DNA of 64,000 bases from Gallaecimonas kandeliae (GCF_030450055.1 NZ_CP118480.1:1701415-1765414), one strand, 5' to 3'; positions 15,576 to 29,347 are shown, counted from the first letter of the stretch. Notes: generated from the sequence alone by a model not told the origin. Translations and numbers: made by a program.

Positions 15576-17249
15576 ATGAACCAAGCAAGACCCCTCATCG
15601 ACAGCATCACCGGCGCCCAGTGCCTGGTGGAATGCCTGCAACAGCAAGGCGTCCATACCCTGTTCGGCTACCCAGGCGGCGCCATCATGCCCATCTACGA
15701 CGCCCTGGTGGATGCCGAGCTGACCCATGTGCTGTGCCGCCACGAGCAGGGCGCCGCCCTGGCCGCCATCGGCTACGCCAGGGCCAGCAACCAGGTGGGG
15801 GTGGTGATGGCGACCTCGGGCCCGGGGGCTACCAACCTCATCACCGGCCTGGCCGACGCCATGATGGACTCCATCCCCCTGGTGGCCATCACCGGCCAGG
15901 TGCCCAGCAATGCCATCGGCTCCGATGCCTTCCAGGAGATCGACGTGCTGGGCCTGTCCCTGGCCTGTACCAAGCACAGCTACCTGGTGACCGATCCTGC
16001 CGAGCTGCCGGCCATCATCGAAGAGGCCTTCGCCCTGGCCAAGAGCGGCAAGCCGGGCCCCGTGCTGGTGGATATCCCCAAGGACGTGCAGCAGGCCGCC
16101 GTCGGCCGCCGCCCGGCCGCCAAGGGCCCCGCCCAAGGGGCCACCCGGGTGGACTTTGTCGCCCTGGGCCGCGCCGAGACCTTGCTGCGCAGCGCCAAGA
16201 GACCCATCGCCTACGTGGGCGGCGGCATCGGCATGGGGAATGCCATCGAGGAGCTGCGCGACTTTCTGGCCGCCACCGGCATGCCGGCGGTGGAGACCCT
16301 CAAAGGCCTGGGCAGCTGTGGCCTGGACTATGAATACAACCTGGGGATGCTGGGCATGCACGGCAGCCGCGGCGCCAACATGGCGGTACAGGAGTGCGAC
16401 CTGCTGCTGGTGCTGGGGGCCCGTTTCGACGACCGCGTCACCGGCAAGCTGATTGAGTTCGCCCCTCATGCCCGGGTGATCCATGTCGACATCGACGCCG
16501 CCGAGCTCGGCAAGCGCCGCCATGCCGACGTGGCCCTGGCCATGGATGCCAAGGCGGCCCTGAAGCAGCTGGCGCGGGTGCCTGCCGGTGCCGACTGGCA
16601 GGCCCACTGCGCCGCCTACAAGGCCGAGCACAGCTTCAGCGCCCCCAGGGCACCGGACCATATCCATGCCCCCTGGCTGCTGGCGGAGCTGTCCCGCAAG
16701 GCGGGTCGGCAGGCGCGGGTTTGCTGCGACGTGGGCCAGCACCAGATGTGGGTGGCCCAGCACATGGGTTTCGACCACCCCAGCCGCCATATTTCCTCCG
16801 GCGGCCTCGGCACCATGGGTTTTGGCCTGCCGGCGGCCATCGGCGCCAAGCTGGCCGAGCCCGGCACCCAGACCCTGCTGGTGACCGGCGACGGCTCCAT
16901 CATGATGAACATCCAGGAGCTGGCCACCGTCAAGCGCATGGGGCTGGCGGTGAAGATCCTGCTGCTGGACAACCAGCGCCTGGGGATGGTGCGCCAGTGG
17001 CAGAGCCTCTTCTTCGACGGCCGCCATTCCGAGGTGGACTTGTCCGACAACCCGGACTTCCTGACCATCGCCAGCGCCTTCGAGATCCCGGGCGAGCGCC
17101 TGAGCCACCCCGACCAGGTGGACGGCGCCCTGGACCGCTTCCTGGCCGCCGACGGCAGCTACTTCCTGCATGTGGCCATCCCCAGCGACCTGGGGGTCTG
17201 GCCCCTGGTGCCGCCGGGCAAGGGCAACCACCAGATGATGGAGGCCTGA
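15576..17249 (+). CDS. ilvG: Acetolactate synthase II large subunit
   Basis: A 557-residue ThDP enzyme (E. coli IlvG 548). It condenses two pyruvates to acetolactate, or pyruvate with 2-oxobutyrate, at the start of Val/Leu and Ile synthesis. The catalytic glutamate lies in [16 protein letters not shown] (about residue 56), the ThDP/Mg motif [12 protein letters not shown]...LLDNQ begins near residue 438, and the FAD-binding middle domain includes [11 protein letters not shown]. The frame is intact, unlike the frameshifted ilvG of E. coli K-12. AAGGAA precedes the ATG. It is the first structural gene of the ilvGMEDAC operon, expressed through the attenuator. Confidence 0.96.
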   Translation: MNQARPLIDSITGAQCLVECLQQQGVHTLFGYPGGAIMPIYDALVDAELTHVLCRHEQGAALAAIGYARASNQVGVVMATSGPGATNLITGLADAMMDSIPLVAITGQVPSNAIGSDAFQEIDVLGLSLACTKHSYLVTDPAELPAIIEEAFALAKSGKPGPVLVDIPKDVQQAAVGRRPAAKGPAQGATRVDFVALGRAETLLRSAKRPIAYVGGGIGMGNAIEELRDFLAATGMPAVETLKGLGSCGLDYEYNLGMLGMHGSRGANMAVQECDLLLVLGARFDDRVTGKLIEFAPHARVIHVDIDAAELGKRRHADVALAMDAKAALKQLARVPAGADWQAHCAAYKAEHSFSAPRAPDHIHAPWLLAELSRKAGRQARVCCDVGQHQMWVAQHMGFDHPSRHISSGGLGTMGFGLPAAIGAKLAEPGTQTLLVTGDGSIMMNIQELATVKRMGLAVKILLLDNQRLGMVRQWQSLFFDGRHSEVDLSDNPDFLTIASAFEIPGERLSHPDQVDGALDRFLAADGSYFLHVAIPSDLGVWPLVPPGKGNHQMMEA

Positions 17250-17252
17250 GCC

Positions 17253-17471
17253 GTGGCCCAGACGACCCTGTTGATCACCTTAAGACCCGCCCCGGCGGCC
17301 CTGGAGCGCCTGCTGCGCCTGGTCCGCCACCGGGGCTTCGAACCCCTCTTGGTGCAATGGCAGCCCGATGGCCTGCGCCTTTGCGTCAAGCACGAACAAC
17401 CCTTGACCCTTTTGACCCGGCAGCTGGAAAAGCTGGCTGACGTGGTATCCCTGACGGAGGAAGCAGCATGA
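17253..17471 (+). CDS. ilvM: Acetolactate synthase II small (regulatory) subunit
   Basis: A 72-residue ACT-domain protein starting at GTG 17253, 3 nt after the ilvG stop. The beta-alpha-beta pattern (TTLLITLRPAPAALERLLRLVRH; LCVKHEQPLTLLTRQLEKL) matches IlvM, although it is shorter than the E. coli protein (87 aa). Small subunits of isozyme II stabilise and activate the large subunit, and the E. coli enzyme is insensitive to valine. The stop overlaps the ilvE start (ATGA). Confidence 0.9.
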   Translation: MAQTTLLITLRPAPAALERLLRLVRHRGFEPLLVQWQPDGLRLCVKHEQPLTLLTRQLEKLADVVSLTEEAA

Positions 17472-18403
17472 CCCGCGCCGATTTTATTTGGATGGATGGC
17501 CAACTGGCGCCCTGGAGCGAAGCCCAGATCCACCCCATGAGCCACAGCATGCACTACGGCACCGCCTTTTTTGAGGGGATCCGCGCCTACGACACCCCAA
17601 GCGGCTCCGTGATCTTCCGCCACCGCGAGCACATGCAGCGGCTCCACGATTCGGCCCGCATCTACCGTTTCACCCTTCCCTACAGCGTCGACGAGCTGAT
17701 GGCGGCAAGCCGCCAGGTACTGGCCGCCAACAACCTGAAAAGCGCCTACATCCGCCCCCTGGCCTACCTGGGGGAAGTGGGCATGGGCATAGTGCCGCCA
17801 CAAAACGAGATGTCGGTGCTGGTGGCCGCCTTCCCCTGGGGCCGTTACCTGGGGGCCAGCGCCATCGAAGAAGGGGTGGACGCCTGCGTCGCCTCCTGGG
17901 CCAGGAGCGCCCCCAACACCTTGCCCACAGGCGCCAAGGCGGCCGGCAACTACCTGTCGTCCCTGCTGATAGCAAGCGAGGCGCGTCGTAACGGCTTCCA
18001 CGAGGGCATTGCCTTGGACAGCCGCGGCCAGGTCTCGGAAGGGGCAGGGCAGAACATCTTCATGGTCAAGAACGGCGTCCTCTACACGCCGCCTGCCACC
18101 GCTTCCATACTGCCGGGCCTGACCCGCGACGCCATCATCACTCTGGCGAGGGAAGAGGGCATGGAGATCGTCGAGGCCCCCATTGCCCGCGAGGCCCTCT
18201 ACATCGCCGACGAGATCTTCTTCACCGGCACCGCCGCCGAGATCTCCCCGGTGCGCAGCATCGACCGCTTGGCGGTGGGCAGCGGCAAGCCGGGCCCCGT
18301 CACCCAGTTGCTGCAGCAGCGTTTCTTCGGCCTCTTCAACGGCGAAACCCAGGACAAATGGGGCTGGCTGGATCCGGTGGAGGCCCAAGATGCCGCCGCG
18401 TAG
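17468..18403 (+). CDS. ilvE: Branched-chain amino acid aminotransferase
   Basis: A 311-residue fold-type IV PLP transaminase that converts branched 2-oxo acids to Ile, Val and Leu with glutamate as donor. The Schiff-base lysine is Lys157 in [11 protein letters not shown], followed by [19 protein letters not shown] and the C-terminal [17 protein letters not shown] loop. Length and motifs match E. coli IlvE (309 aa). The start overlaps ilvM by 4 nt and the end overlaps ilvD by 14 nt, which implies tight translational coupling. Confidence 0.96.
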   Translation: MTRADFIWMDGQLAPWSEAQIHPMSHSMHYGTAFFEGIRAYDTPSGSVIFRHREHMQRLHDSARIYRFTLPYSVDELMAASRQVLAANNLKSAYIRPLAYLGEVGMGIVPPQNEMSVLVAAFPWGRYLGASAIEEGVDACVASWARSAPNTLPTGAKAAGNYLSSLLIASEARRNGFHEGIALDSRGQVSEGAGQNIFMVKNGVLYTPPATASILPGLTRDAIITLAREEGMEIVEAPIAREALYIADEIFFTGTAAEISPVRSIDRLAVGSGKPGPVTQLLQQRFFGLFNGETQDKWGWLDPVEAQDAAA

Positions 18404-20216
18404 GAGTGACACTACCCTGAAGGGCCGCCGCAACGCCGGGGCCCGGGCCTTGTGGCGCGCCACAGGCCTGGCTGATGGCGACCTGCGCAAGCCCATCATC
18501 GCCATCGCCAACTCCTACACCCAGTTCGTGCCTGGCCATGTGCATCTGAAAGACCTGGGCGAGCTGGTGGCGGGGGCCGTGCGGGAAGCGGGTGGCACCC
18601 CCAGGGAATTCAACACCATAGCGGTGGACGACGGCATCGCCATGGGCCACGACGGCATGCTCTATTCGCTGCCGTCGCGGGAGCTCATCGCCGACGCCGT
18701 GGAGACCATGGTCAACGCCCACTGCGCCGACGCCCTGGTGTGCATCTCCAACTGCGACAAGATAACCCCTGGCATGCTGAACGCGGCCCTGCGCCTCAAC
18801 ATCCCCACCATCTTCGTGTCCGGCGGGCCCATGGAGGCGGGCAAGACCAAACTGTCCGATCAGCTAATCAAGCTGGATCTGGTGGACGCCATGGTCAAGG
18901 CCGCCGACCCCAGGGTGTCCGACGCCGAAGTAGAGCAGGTGGAAAAATCCGCCTGCCCCACCTGCGGCGCCTGCTCGGGGATGTTCACGGCCAACTCCAT
19001 GAACTGCCTGACCGAGGCCCTGGGCCTGGCCCTGCCGGGCAACGGCTCCATGCTGGCCACCCACAAGAAGCGCAAGGCGCTGTTCCTGGAGGCGGGCAAG
19101 CGCATCATGGCACTGGTGGAAGCCTGGTACGACAGGGGCGACGAAAAAGCCCTGCCGAGAACCATCGCCAGCCGGCCAAGCTTCATGAACGCCATGGCCA
19201 TGGACATCGCCATGGGCGGCTCCACCAACACCATACTGCACCTGCTGGCGGCGGCCCAGGAAGGGGAACTGGACTTCGGCCTGGCCGACATCGACGCCCT
19301 GTCCAAGAAGGTGCCCCAGCTGTGCAAGGTGGCCCCGGCCACCAGCCAATACCACATGGAAGACGTGCACAGGGCCGGAGGCGTCATGGCCATACTCGGC
19401 GAGCTGGCCAAGGGCGGCCTGCTGACGACCGACACCCCTAACGTGCGGGGCGAGACGCTCAAGGAGACCTTGGCCGCCTTCGAGACCAGCAAGCAGGCCG
19501 AATTCTACCTGGCCGGCCCCGGCGGCATCCCCTCCAGCACCGCCTTCTCCCAGGACAGCTACTGGCCCAGCCTGGACGTCGACCGCGACCAGGGCTGCAT
19601 CCGCTCAGTCCAGGGCGCCTACCGCCAGGACGGCGGCCTGGCGGTGCTGACCGGCAACCTGGCCCCCCGCGGGGCCGTGGTCAAGACGGCCGGGGTGCCG
19701 GACGCCCTGCTGCACTTCGAAGGGCCAGCCCGGGTCTTCGACAGCCAGGACAGCGCCGTCGAGGCCATCCTCGGCGGCCAGATCCAGGCCGGCGACGTGC
19801 TGGTGATCCGCTTCGAAGGCCCCAGGGGCGGCCCCGGCATGCAGGAGATGCTCTATCCCACCAGCTACCTCAAATCCATGGGGCTGGCCGAGAGCTGCGC
19901 CCTTATCACCGACGGCCGCTTCTCCGGCGGCACCTCTGGCCTGTCCATCGGCCACATAGCCCCGGAGGCGGCGGCCAAGGGGCCCCTGGCCCTGGTGGAG
20001 GAAGGGGACGTCATCGTTATCGATATCCCCAGCCGTGCGCTGTCGGTGACATTGACCGACGACGAACTGGCCGAGCGCGCCAAGACCGCCACCTACCGCC
20101 CAGGCCCCCGCCAAAGGGCCATCAGCGCCTGGCTGCGCACCTACTCGCTGCTGGCCACCAGCGCCGACCAGGGCGGGGTGCGTGACCCACAAATCCTGAA
20201 GGGGGCGCCATGCTAG
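18390..20216 (+). CDS. ilvD: Dihydroxy-acid dehydratase
   Basis: A 608-residue Fe-S dehydratase (E. coli 616) producing 2-oxoisovalerate and 2-oxo-3-methylvalerate. Cluster cysteines lie in [11 protein letters not shown] and [49 protein letters not shown] and [15 protein letters not shown] are also conserved. ATG 18390 lies inside the end of ilvE and matches the family N-terminus ([26 protein letters not shown]). The stop overlaps ilvA. Confidence 0.96.
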   Translation: MPPRRSDTTLKGRRNAGARALWRATGLADGDLRKPIIAIANSYTQFVPGHVHLKDLGELVAGAVREAGGTPREFNTIAVDDGIAMGHDGMLYSLPSRELIADAVETMVNAHCADALVCISNCDKITPGMLNAALRLNIPTIFVSGGPMEAGKTKLSDQLIKLDLVDAMVKAADPRVSDAEVEQVEKSACPTCGACSGMFTANSMNCLTEALGLALPGNGSMLATHKKRKALFLEAGKRIMALVEAWYDRGDEKALPRTIASRPSFMNAMAMDIAMGGSTNTILHLLAAAQEGELDFGLADIDALSKKVPQLCKVAPATSQYHMEDVHRAGGVMAILGELAKGGLLTTDTPNVRGETLKETLAAFETSKQAEFYLAGPGGIPSSTAFSQDSYWPSLDVDRDQGCIRSVQGAYRQDGGLAVLTGNLAPRGAVVKTAGVPDALLHFEGPARVFDSQDSAVEAILGGQIQAGDVLVIRFEGPRGGPGMQEMLYPTSYLKSMGLAESCALITDGRFSGGTSGLSIGHIAPEAAAKGPLALVEEGDVIVIDIPSRALSVTLTDDELAERAKTATYRPGPRQRAISAWLRTYSLLATSADQGGVRDPQILKGAPC

Positions 20217-21709
20217 ACGGCCAGGCCTACCTGCGCGAGGCGCTCTGCTCGCCGGTTTACGAGCTGGCCAAGGCCACGCCGGTGAACCGCCTGCCAAGGC
20301 TCTCTGAGCGCCTTAGCCTGGACATCTGGCTCAAGCGCGAAGACCTGCAGCCGGTGCACAGCTTCAAGCTGCGCGGCGCCTACCACAAGCTGGCCAGCCT
20401 GCCGGCGGGCAGTGGCGTGGTGGCGGCCTCGGCCGGCAACCACGCCCAGGGGGTGGCGCTGTCGGCCAGAGCCCTGGGGCTCAAGGCCATCATCGTCATG
20501 CCGACCCAGGCCCCGGCCATCAAGGTGGAGGCGGTGCGCGCCCTGGGCGCCGAAGTGGTGCTGCTGGGCGACAACTTCGACGCGGCCAAGGACCACGCCC
20601 AGAGCCTGGCCAAGCAGGACGGCCTGGTGTTCGTGGCACCCTTCGACGACGAGCAGGTCATCGCCGGCCAGGGCACCCTGGGCCTTGAGCTCATCAAGGA
20701 TCTACCCAAGCTCGAAGTGCTCTTCCTGCCGGTGGGCGGCGGTGGCCTGGCTGCCGGGGTGGCGGCCGTGATCAAGCAATTGAAACCCTCTCTTCATATC
20801 GTCGGCGTCGAACCGGAGGACTCGGCCTGCCTCAAGGCCGCCCTGGCCGCAGGCGGCCCCGTGACCCTGGACGAGGTGGGCAGCTTTGCCGACGGCGTCG
20901 CCGTCAAGCGCATCGGCACCGAGACCTACCGGCTGCTGAGCCAGTATCTGGACGAGGTGGTATTGGTGTCCAACGACGCGATCTGCGCCGCCATCAAGGA
21001 CATCTTCGAGGACGTCAGGGCCGTGGCCGAGCCGGCCGGCGCCTTGTCGTTGGCCGGACTCAAGGCCTGGGCCGAGGGCCACGGCGGCGACAAGCGCCAA
21101 CTGGCGGCGGTGCTGTCCGGGGCCAACCTCAACTTCCACCTGCTGCGCCAGGTCTCGGAGCGCTGCGATCTGGGGGAAGGCACCGAAGCGGTGTTGGCGG
21201 TGACCATCCCCGAACGCCCGGGCAGCTTCCTGGCCCTGTGCCGCACCTTGAAGGGCAGGGCGGTGACCGAGTTTTCCTACCGCTTTCGCGACAAGGAGCA
21301 GGCCCAGATCCTGGTGGGGGTCCGCATCGGCTCCCAAGGCGAGCGGGTCTCCCTGCTGGCGGACGTGCACAGCACCGGCTTCGACGTGCTGGACTTGTCC
21401 GACGACGAGCTGGCCAAGCTCCACGTCCGTTACATGGTGGGGGGCAAGCCGCCGGTAGCCCGGCCCGAGTCCCTGTACAGCTTCGCCTTCCCGGAGCACC
21501 CCAGGGCCCTGCTCAATTTCCTGGAAACCCTGGGCAGCCATTTCGACATTTCGCTTTTTCACTACCGCCATCATGGCGCCGACGTCGGCCGGGTGCTGGC
21601 CGCCTTTGCCGACGCGGATAAGACCAGCCTGGTCAGGCACCTGGACTCCATCGGGTACCCCTACAAGGCCGAAGACACCAATCCCGCCTACAGCCGCTTT
21701 TTATGTTGA
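20210..21709 (+). CDS. ilvA: Threonine deaminase (biosynthetic)
   Basis: A 499-residue enzyme making 2-oxobutyrate from threonine, the committed step to isoleucine. The PLP lysine is Lys53 in [10 protein letters not shown]; the phosphate-binding glycine loop is [24 protein letters not shown] is conserved. Two C-terminal ACT-like regulatory modules (from about residue 320, [23 protein letters not shown], and about 415, [20 protein letters not shown]) give isoleucine feedback control, which separates it from catabolic TdcB. It overlaps ilvD by 7 nt. Confidence 0.95.
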   Translation: MLDGQAYLREALCSPVYELAKATPVNRLPRLSERLSLDIWLKREDLQPVHSFKLRGAYHKLASLPAGSGVVAASAGNHAQGVALSARALGLKAIIVMPTQAPAIKVEAVRALGAEVVLLGDNFDAAKDHAQSLAKQDGLVFVAPFDDEQVIAGQGTLGLELIKDLPKLEVLFLPVGGGGLAAGVAAVIKQLKPSLHIVGVEPEDSACLKAALAAGGPVTLDEVGSFADGVAVKRIGTETYRLLSQYLDEVVLVSNDAICAAIKDIFEDVRAVAEPAGALSLAGLKAWAEGHGGDKRQLAAVLSGANLNFHLLRQVSERCDLGEGTEAVLAVTIPERPGSFLALCRTLKGRAVTEFSYRFRDKEQAQILVGVRIGSQGERVSLLADVHSTGFDVLDLSDDELAKLHVRYMVGGKPPVARPESLYSFAFPEHPRALLNFLETLGSHFDISLFHYRHHGADVGRVLAAFADADKTSLVRHLDSIGYPYKAEDTNPAYSRFLC

Positions 21710-21720
21710 AGGAGTAATAG

Positions 21721-23157
21721 ATGACTGCGTTTCACCACAAGCCCCTGCGCGAGCAGTTGACCGCCCTGCGCCACTGCCACCCTCTGCCGAAGAGCGCCTT
21801 CGAGGACGGCGTCAACGCCCTCAAGGGCAAGCAGATCGTGATCCTCGGCTGCGGCGCCCAAGGCCTGAACCAGGGGCTGAACCTGCGCGACTCCGGCCTC
21901 AACGTGGCCTATGCGCTGCGCCAGTCCTCCATCGATGGCCAGAACGCCTCCTACCGGCGGGCCAGCGACAACGGCTTCTTCGTCGCCAGCTTCGAAGAGC
22001 TGGTGCCCAAGGCCGATCTGGTCATCAACCTGACCCCCGACAAGCAGCACGGCCCCGTGGTGAACGCCATCATGCCGCTGATGAAGGAGGGGGCGGCCTT
22101 GGGTTATTCCCACGGCTTCGATGTCATCGAAGCCCAGCGCGCCATCCGCAGCGACATCACCGTCATCATGGTGGCGCCCAAGTGCCCCGGCACCGAAGTG
22201 CGGGCCGAGTATGTGCGCGGCTTTGGGGTACCGACCCTTATCGCCGTCCACCAGGATCCGGAAGGAAAAGGCCAGGCCTGGGCCAAGGCCTGGTGCGCCG
22301 GCACCGGCGGCCACAGGGCCGGGGTGCTGGAGTCCAGCTTCGAAGCGGAAGTGAAATCCGACCTGATGGGGGAACAGACGGTACTGTGCGGCCTGCCCCA
22401 GGCGGTGTGCGTGGCCGGCTTCGAACGTTTGGCCGAGCTCAAGGTGCCGGCCGACCAGGCCGCCGCCTTCTTCCAGTACGGCATAGAGCAGGTGGCCGAG
22501 AGCATGAAGGCCGGCGGCGTGCGCCTGGCCTTCTCCCGCCTGTCCCCCGGCGCCAGGGCGCATGCCCGTGCCCAGGCCGATGCCGTCAAGGCGGCGCTGC
22601 GGCCCCTGTTCGAGAAGCACATGGACGACATCCTGGCCGGCCGTTTCGCCGAGCGTATGATGACCGACTGGCAGAACGACGACGTGGAGCTACTGACCTG
22701 GCGCCAGCAGAGCAGCGAAAGTGCCTTCGAGCAAGCCCCGCCCAGCACGCCCTTCAATCTCGACTTCGACCGTGCCAGCGGCCTGGTGGCCCTCTTCGCC
22801 GCCGGCGTGGAGCTGGCTTTCGAGGTGATGGTGGCAGCGGGCATCAGCCCGGCCTCGGCCTATTACGAGTCCCTGCACGAACTGCCGCTCATCGCCAACA
22901 CCCTGGCCCGGCGCCGCCTGCACGAGATGAACCTGGTGATCAGCGACACCGCCGAGTACGGCAACTACCTCTTCGCCGACCAGGCCACCGGCATCCTCAA
23001 GACGGTGATGGCCGGTTGGGATCTGCGCGAGCTGGGGGAGGGCGGAAGCTTCGCGGCGGTGGACGACGCCAAACTGGCCGCCGTCGACGAGCAGAACCAG
23101 CAACATCCCATCGAAGCCATAGGGGCTTCCCTGCGGGCCTATATGCGCGGCCATTGA
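21721..23157 (+). CDS. ilvC: Ketol-acid reductoisomerase, class II
   Basis: A 478-residue NADPH enzyme converting acetolactate to dihydroxyisovalerate. The Rossmann loop GCGAQGLNQGLN lies near residue 44, PKCPGTEVR and GGHRAGVLESSF follow, and the duplicated C-terminal helical domain contains AYYESLHELPLIANTLARRRLHEMN, typical of the long class II form (E. coli 491). It sits 11 nt after ilvA in the same orientation, whereas enterobacteria keep ilvC apart under divergent ilvY; no ilvY is present here. A terminator follows. Confidence 0.96.
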   Translation: MTAFHHKPLREQLTALRHCHPLPKSAFEDGVNALKGKQIVILGCGAQGLNQGLNLRDSGLNVAYALRQSSIDGQNASYRRASDNGFFVASFEELVPKADLVINLTPDKQHGPVVNAIMPLMKEGAALGYSHGFDVIEAQRAIRSDITVIMVAPKCPGTEVRAEYVRGFGVPTLIAVHQDPEGKGQAWAKAWCAGTGGHRAGVLESSFEAEVKSDLMGEQTVLCGLPQAVCVAGFERLAELKVPADQAAAFFQYGIEQVAESMKAGGVRLAFSRLSPGARAHARAQADAVKAALRPLFEKHMDDILAGRFAERMMTDWQNDDVELLTWRQQSSESAFEQAPPSTPFNLDFDRASGLVALFAAGVELAFEVMVAAGISPASAYYESLHELPLIANTLARRRLHEMNLVISDTAEYGNYLFADQATGILKTVMAGWDLRELGEGGSFAAVDDAKLAAVDEQNQQHPIEAIGASLRAYMRGH

Positions 23158-23168
23158 GACCGGTAACA

Positions 23169-23196
23169 AAAAGGCCCCGGGATGGGGCCTTTTCTC
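23169..23196 (+). terminator. Terminator of the ilv operon
   Basis: AAGGCCCC/GGGGCCTT hairpin with TTTTCTCGTTT. Its A-rich left side may also serve the convergent fabH-like gene. Confidence 0.85.
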
Positions 23197-23205
23197 GTTT
23201 GGGCT

Positions 23206-24276
<1,071 letters not shown>

Positions 24277-24327
24277 GACCTTTCCTCAGGAAACCGGGTT
24301 CATTCCAAGATTTTTGCCCAACCCAAT

Positions 24328-24357
24328 AAAAAAGGCCCCGCGAAGGGGCCTTTTTTT
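24328..24357 (-). terminator. Terminator after leucine dehydrogenase gene
   Basis: AAAGGCCCC/GGGGCCTTT stem with T runs on both strands, located between the leucine dehydrogenase stop and the KAS III start. The two genes are therefore probably separate transcripts or partly coupled. Confidence 0.85.
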
Positions 24358-24368
24358 CCGCTGCAGCC

Positions 24369-25403
24369 TTACTTGCCGCCGCGGGCGATGATCTCGCGGG
24401 CCATCACGTCGGCAACGATACCGGTGCCTTTGTTCTCTGCGTCGGCGCGCTGGAAGATATCCATCAGAGTGGCGTAGATCTCTTCGACCTTGGCGGTGGC
24501 CTTGGCCGCATCATAGTCCTTCTCGAAGGAAACGTTGATGATGCCGCCGGCGTTGATCACGTAGTCGGGCGCGTAGAGGATGCCCTTGTCGCGAACAGCC
24601 TGGTCATGGCGGGCTTCAGCCAGCTGGTTGTTGGCGCAGCCGGCGATGATGCTGGCCTTGATGCGACCCAGGGTGTTGTCGTTGACGGTGGCGCCCAGGG
24701 CGCAGGGCGCGTAGACGTCCACGTCCAGGTCGTAGATCTCGTCCAGACCAACGATGGTAGCGCCCAGCTCGGCTTCGGCCTTCTTGAGGGCATCCTGGTT
24801 GATGTCGGTCACGAACAGCTTGGCGCCGGCCTTGTTCAGGTGCTCGCACAGGTAGTAGCCGACAGAGCCCAGGCCCTGCACTGCGACTGTCAGGCCTTCC
24901 AGGTCGTCGCGACCCAGCTTGTGCTTAACGGCGGCCTTGATGCCCAGGTAGGTACCCAGGGCGGTGAAGGGGGACGGATCACCGGACATGCCTTCGATAC
25001 CGGCAACATAGTCGGTTTCTTTAAGGATGTGGGCGATGTCGGTGGTGGAGGTACCCACGTCCTCGGCGGTGACGTAGCGGCCGCCCAGGGTGTTCAGGTA
25101 ACGACCGAAGGCGCGGAACAGGGCCTCGGACTTCATGGTCTTGGCATCGCCGATGATGACGGACTTGCCGCCGCCGAAGGGCAGGCCGGCCATGGCGTTC
25201 TTGTAGGTCATACCACGGGACAAGCGCAGCACATCGGTCAAGGCTTCATCGTCTGAGGCGTAGTTCCACATGCGGCAGCCGCCGACGGCAGGACCACAGT
25301 TGGTGTTGTGAATAGCGATAATTGCCTTGAGGCCGGTCTCCGGGTCATGGCAGAACATGACCTGCTCATGCCCATCGAACGCAGTGTGATTGAATACAGC
25401 CAC
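24369..25403 (-). CDS. ldh: Leucine (branched-chain amino acid) dehydrogenase
   Basis: A 344-residue NAD-dependent enzyme of the Glu/Leu/Phe/Val dehydrogenase family. It interconverts Leu, Ile or Val with their 2-oxo acids and ammonia. I place the start at GTG 25403: GGAG lies 11 nt upstream, the N-terminus VAVFNHTAFDGHEQV matches family members, and the catalytic lysines then fall at Lys68 (GMTYKN) and Lys80 (GGGK), as in Bacillus LeuDH. Longer in-frame starts (ATG 25451 or earlier) add low-quality sequence. NAD-binding GLGSVGYYLCEHL follows. Confidence 0.92.
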   Translation of the reverse strand: MAVFNHTAFDGHEQVMFCHDPETGLKAIIAIHNTNCGPAVGGCRMWNYASDDEALTDVLRLSRGMTYKNAMAGLPFGGGKSVIIGDAKTMKSEALFRAFGRYLNTLGGRYVTAEDVGTSTTDIAHILKETDYVAGIEGMSGDPSPFTALGTYLGIKAAVKHKLGRDDLEGLTVAVQGLGSVGYYLCEHLNKAGAKLFVTDINQDALKKAEAELGATIVGLDEIYDLDVDVYAPCALGATVNDNTLGRIKASIIAGCANNQLAEARHDQAVRDKGILYAPDYVINAGGIINVSFEKDYDAAKATAKVEEIYATLMDIFQRADAENKGTGIVADVMAREIIARGGK

Positions 25404-25654
25404 GTCGTTGTTCTCCGTGTAGGGGTAATAGTGACACCAGTGGGTACGCATGGTACTTAACGTTGCCGTAAACGTAAACCAATGGTGTTCGTGACGGCGA
25501 CATCTTAGATAAGTCTGGCCCCGCTGACCAGATGGCCGGAAGGTTATAGCCTCTGCTCCAACCAGTAAAGCAATCTGGACAGGGCCCCTCTTGCCTTGGG
25601 TCCAGGCCCCGGCTATGGTAGGCCGCGTGCCGTATTTGAAAAGAGGTTGTAACA

Positions 25655-26113
25655 ATGGCCGAACAAGAACAACAGCAAGCCGCCGAGCCGCTGAGCGAAG
25701 AGCAGCGCCAGGAGCTGGAAGCCCAGTGGGTACGCCAGAGCTTCCAGAAGGCCAATGCTTATCTGGCTTCCAAGGGCATACTGCCCCAGGGCGTGCGCCA
25801 GAGCGACAGCCGGGTGCTGGCGCCTTTGGTTGCGGTGTGGCGCATCAAGGCCAAGGAAAGCAACAAGGTGTCTGACTTCTGGGTCATCACCGGCAACCTG
25901 CCGGCCGATCACCTACCCCACAGCACTGCTGCCAGTGCCCGTGAAGCACTGCGTCACTTTGCCCTCAACTGGCAGATGCAAGCCGAAAACATCCTTCGCG
26001 GCCCCGGCCGCAACGACAAGGTGCAGGTGGATTTCGCCAACCTGCTGATAGGGCGTGCCGAAGGGCTCTACAAGATTTATGACGAGCCCGGCCTCTGGCA
26101 ACAGGAAGCCTGA
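25655..26113 (+). CDS. DUF4826-family protein
   Basis: A 152-residue cytosolic protein. A glutamine- and glutamate-rich N-terminus (MAEQEQQQAAEPLSEEQ) leads into AQWVRQSFQKANAYLASKGILP, then SRVLAPLVAVWRIKAK and DFWVITGNLPADHLP with REALRHFALNWQMQAEN, the pattern of DUF4826 proteins found in Shewanella and Vibrio relatives. The function is unknown. GAGGTTGTAAC precedes the ATG. The gene is divergent from ldh and convergent with roxA, ending in a shared bidirectional terminator. Confidence 0.8.
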   Translation: MAEQEQQQAAEPLSEEQRQELEAQWVRQSFQKANAYLASKGILPQGVRQSDSRVLAPLVAVWRIKAKESNKVSDFWVITGNLPADHLPHSTAASAREALRHFALNWQMQAENILRGPGRNDKVQVDFANLLIGRAEGLYKIYDEPGLWQQEA

Positions 26114-26143
26114 AAAAAGCCGCCCAGAAGGGCGGCTTTTTTA
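26113..26143. terminator. Bidirectional terminator between DUF4826 gene and roxA
   Basis: AAAAAAGCCGCC/GGCGGCTTTTTT forms a symmetric hairpin usable on both strands; it overlaps the roxA stop region. Confidence 0.85.
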
Positions 26144-27259
26144 TTCCTCGAAGAACCAGTAACCGCGGTTGATAAGGCGGGTCAGGGGCCTGAGGGCCGC
26201 AGGATGGGCCGCCAGCAGGCCTGTGTCGGGGCAGCCCTGGTTGGCAAGCTCCTCGGCCACGGCCTGGGGCAGGGCATGGGCTTCGCCATCCACGAAGAGG
26301 CAATCGGCAACGCCGGCCAGGTAGAGGGCGCGGGTGCCGGCCAGGCGATGCAGGACTGTGCCGGCCTCCAGCAGCTGCGCTACTTCCTCTTCATGGTATT
26401 CGGGTTCGCAGGGGGCCAAGTCCAGCTCGTGTTTGGCTTCCGACAGGTAGAGGCCGAAGAAGCGGTAGAGGGTGGCTTCGTCGTCGAAGATCTCGGTCAG
26501 GCAGCGCTTGAGGCGGTTGAGCTCGGGGAGGCTTACCTCGCCGCGCTTGTCCCGTACCCGCAGATCCGGGTCGCCATAGCGGTGGTTGTAGCGCTCTTCG
26601 TCGATGGCCAGATCGGCAAAGTGGGTCAAGAGATCGCGGCCAGAAGGAGCGCGGAAGCCCACAGAGTAGTTGAGTGCCGCCGTCACCGCGTAGCCTTCAT
26701 GGGGGAAGCCGGGGGGGATATAGAGGATATCGCCGGGCTCCATCTCCACGTCGATCAGGGCTTCCTTGAAGGGTTCGACCTGCAGCAGGCTGGGGTGGGG
26801 GGTCAGGGTCTTGAGTGGCTGCTTGTCGCCCACCCGCCAGCGGCGCTTGCCTTCGCCTTGGATGATGAAGACGTCGTACTGGTCCAAATGGGGGCCGACA
26901 CCGCCGCCCGGTACCGAGAAGCTGACCATCAGGTCGTCCACACGCCAGCCAGGCATGAAGTCGAAGAGCTGCATCAGCTCATTGCTCTGTTCGAACCAGT
27001 GATCCACGGCCTGGACCAGCAATGTCCAGTCCTTGTCGCTGCTGGGGAAACTCTCGAAGGGGCCGTGCTGGACGTCCCAGTTCTCACCCATCCGTACCAC
27101 CAACCGCGATTCCACCTCGGCCTCCATGGCCAGGCCCGCCAGGTCGTTGGCGTCCAGGGGATCCTTGAACTGCATTATGCCGCCTTTGATGAGGCAGGGT
27201 TTCTTTTGCCAGTATTCGCTGAGGAAGGCCTGGGGACCACCGGGTAATGCCAGTTTCAT
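26141..27259 (-). CDS. roxA: 50S ribosomal protein L16 arginine 3-hydroxylase
   Basis: A 372-residue JmjC-type 2-oxoglutarate oxygenase (YcfD/RoxA, 373 aa in E. coli), which hydroxylates an arginine of ribosomal protein L16. Iron ligands lie in GPHLDQYDVF (HxD) and the distal His in GFPHEGYAV; the C-terminal winged-helix/dimerisation part follows. The start at ATG 27259 (MKLALPGG) is chosen from family length; the longer frame to 27334 adds unrelated residues. It lies next to purB, as in enterobacteria. Confidence 0.93.
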   Translation of the reverse strand: MKLALPGGPQAFLSEYWQKKPCLIKGGIMQFKDPLDANDLAGLAMEAEVESRLVVRMGENWDVQHGPFESFPSSDKDWTLLVQAVDHWFEQSNELMQLFDFMPGWRVDDLMVSFSVPGGGVGPHLDQYDVFIIQGEGKRRWRVGDKQPLKTLTPHPSLLQVEPFKEALIDVEMEPGDILYIPPGFPHEGYAVTAALNYSVGFRAPSGRDLLTHFADLAIDEERYNHRYGDPDLRVRDKRGEVSLPELNRLKRCLTEIFDDEATLYRFFGLYLSEAKHELDLAPCEPEYHEEEVAQLLEAGTVLHRLAGTRALYLAGVADCLFVDGEAHALPQAVAEELANQGCPDTGLLAAHPAALRPLTRLINRGYWFFEE

Positions 27260-27332
27260 AAAGTCTCTTACGTAAGGAACAGCAGATGCGCTAATGCTAA
27301 CCCAAGAGCGGCAAAGGCGCTTGTGGGGGATC

Positions 27333-27361
27333 AAAAAAGGCGGCTCTAAGGCCGCCTTCTT
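27333..27361 (-). terminator. Terminator of the rluE-purB operon
   Basis: AAGGCGGC/GCCGCCTT hairpin with A/T-rich flanks, located after the purB stop on the minus strand. Confidence 0.85.
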
Positions 27362-27375
27362 TCATGACTCGCCGC

Positions 27376-29347
<1,972 letters not shown>

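Noticed and set aside
15555-17231. 558-codon minus-strand frame opposite ilvG
   Set aside because: Low-complexity antisense shadow; ilvG motifs are complete on the plus strand.
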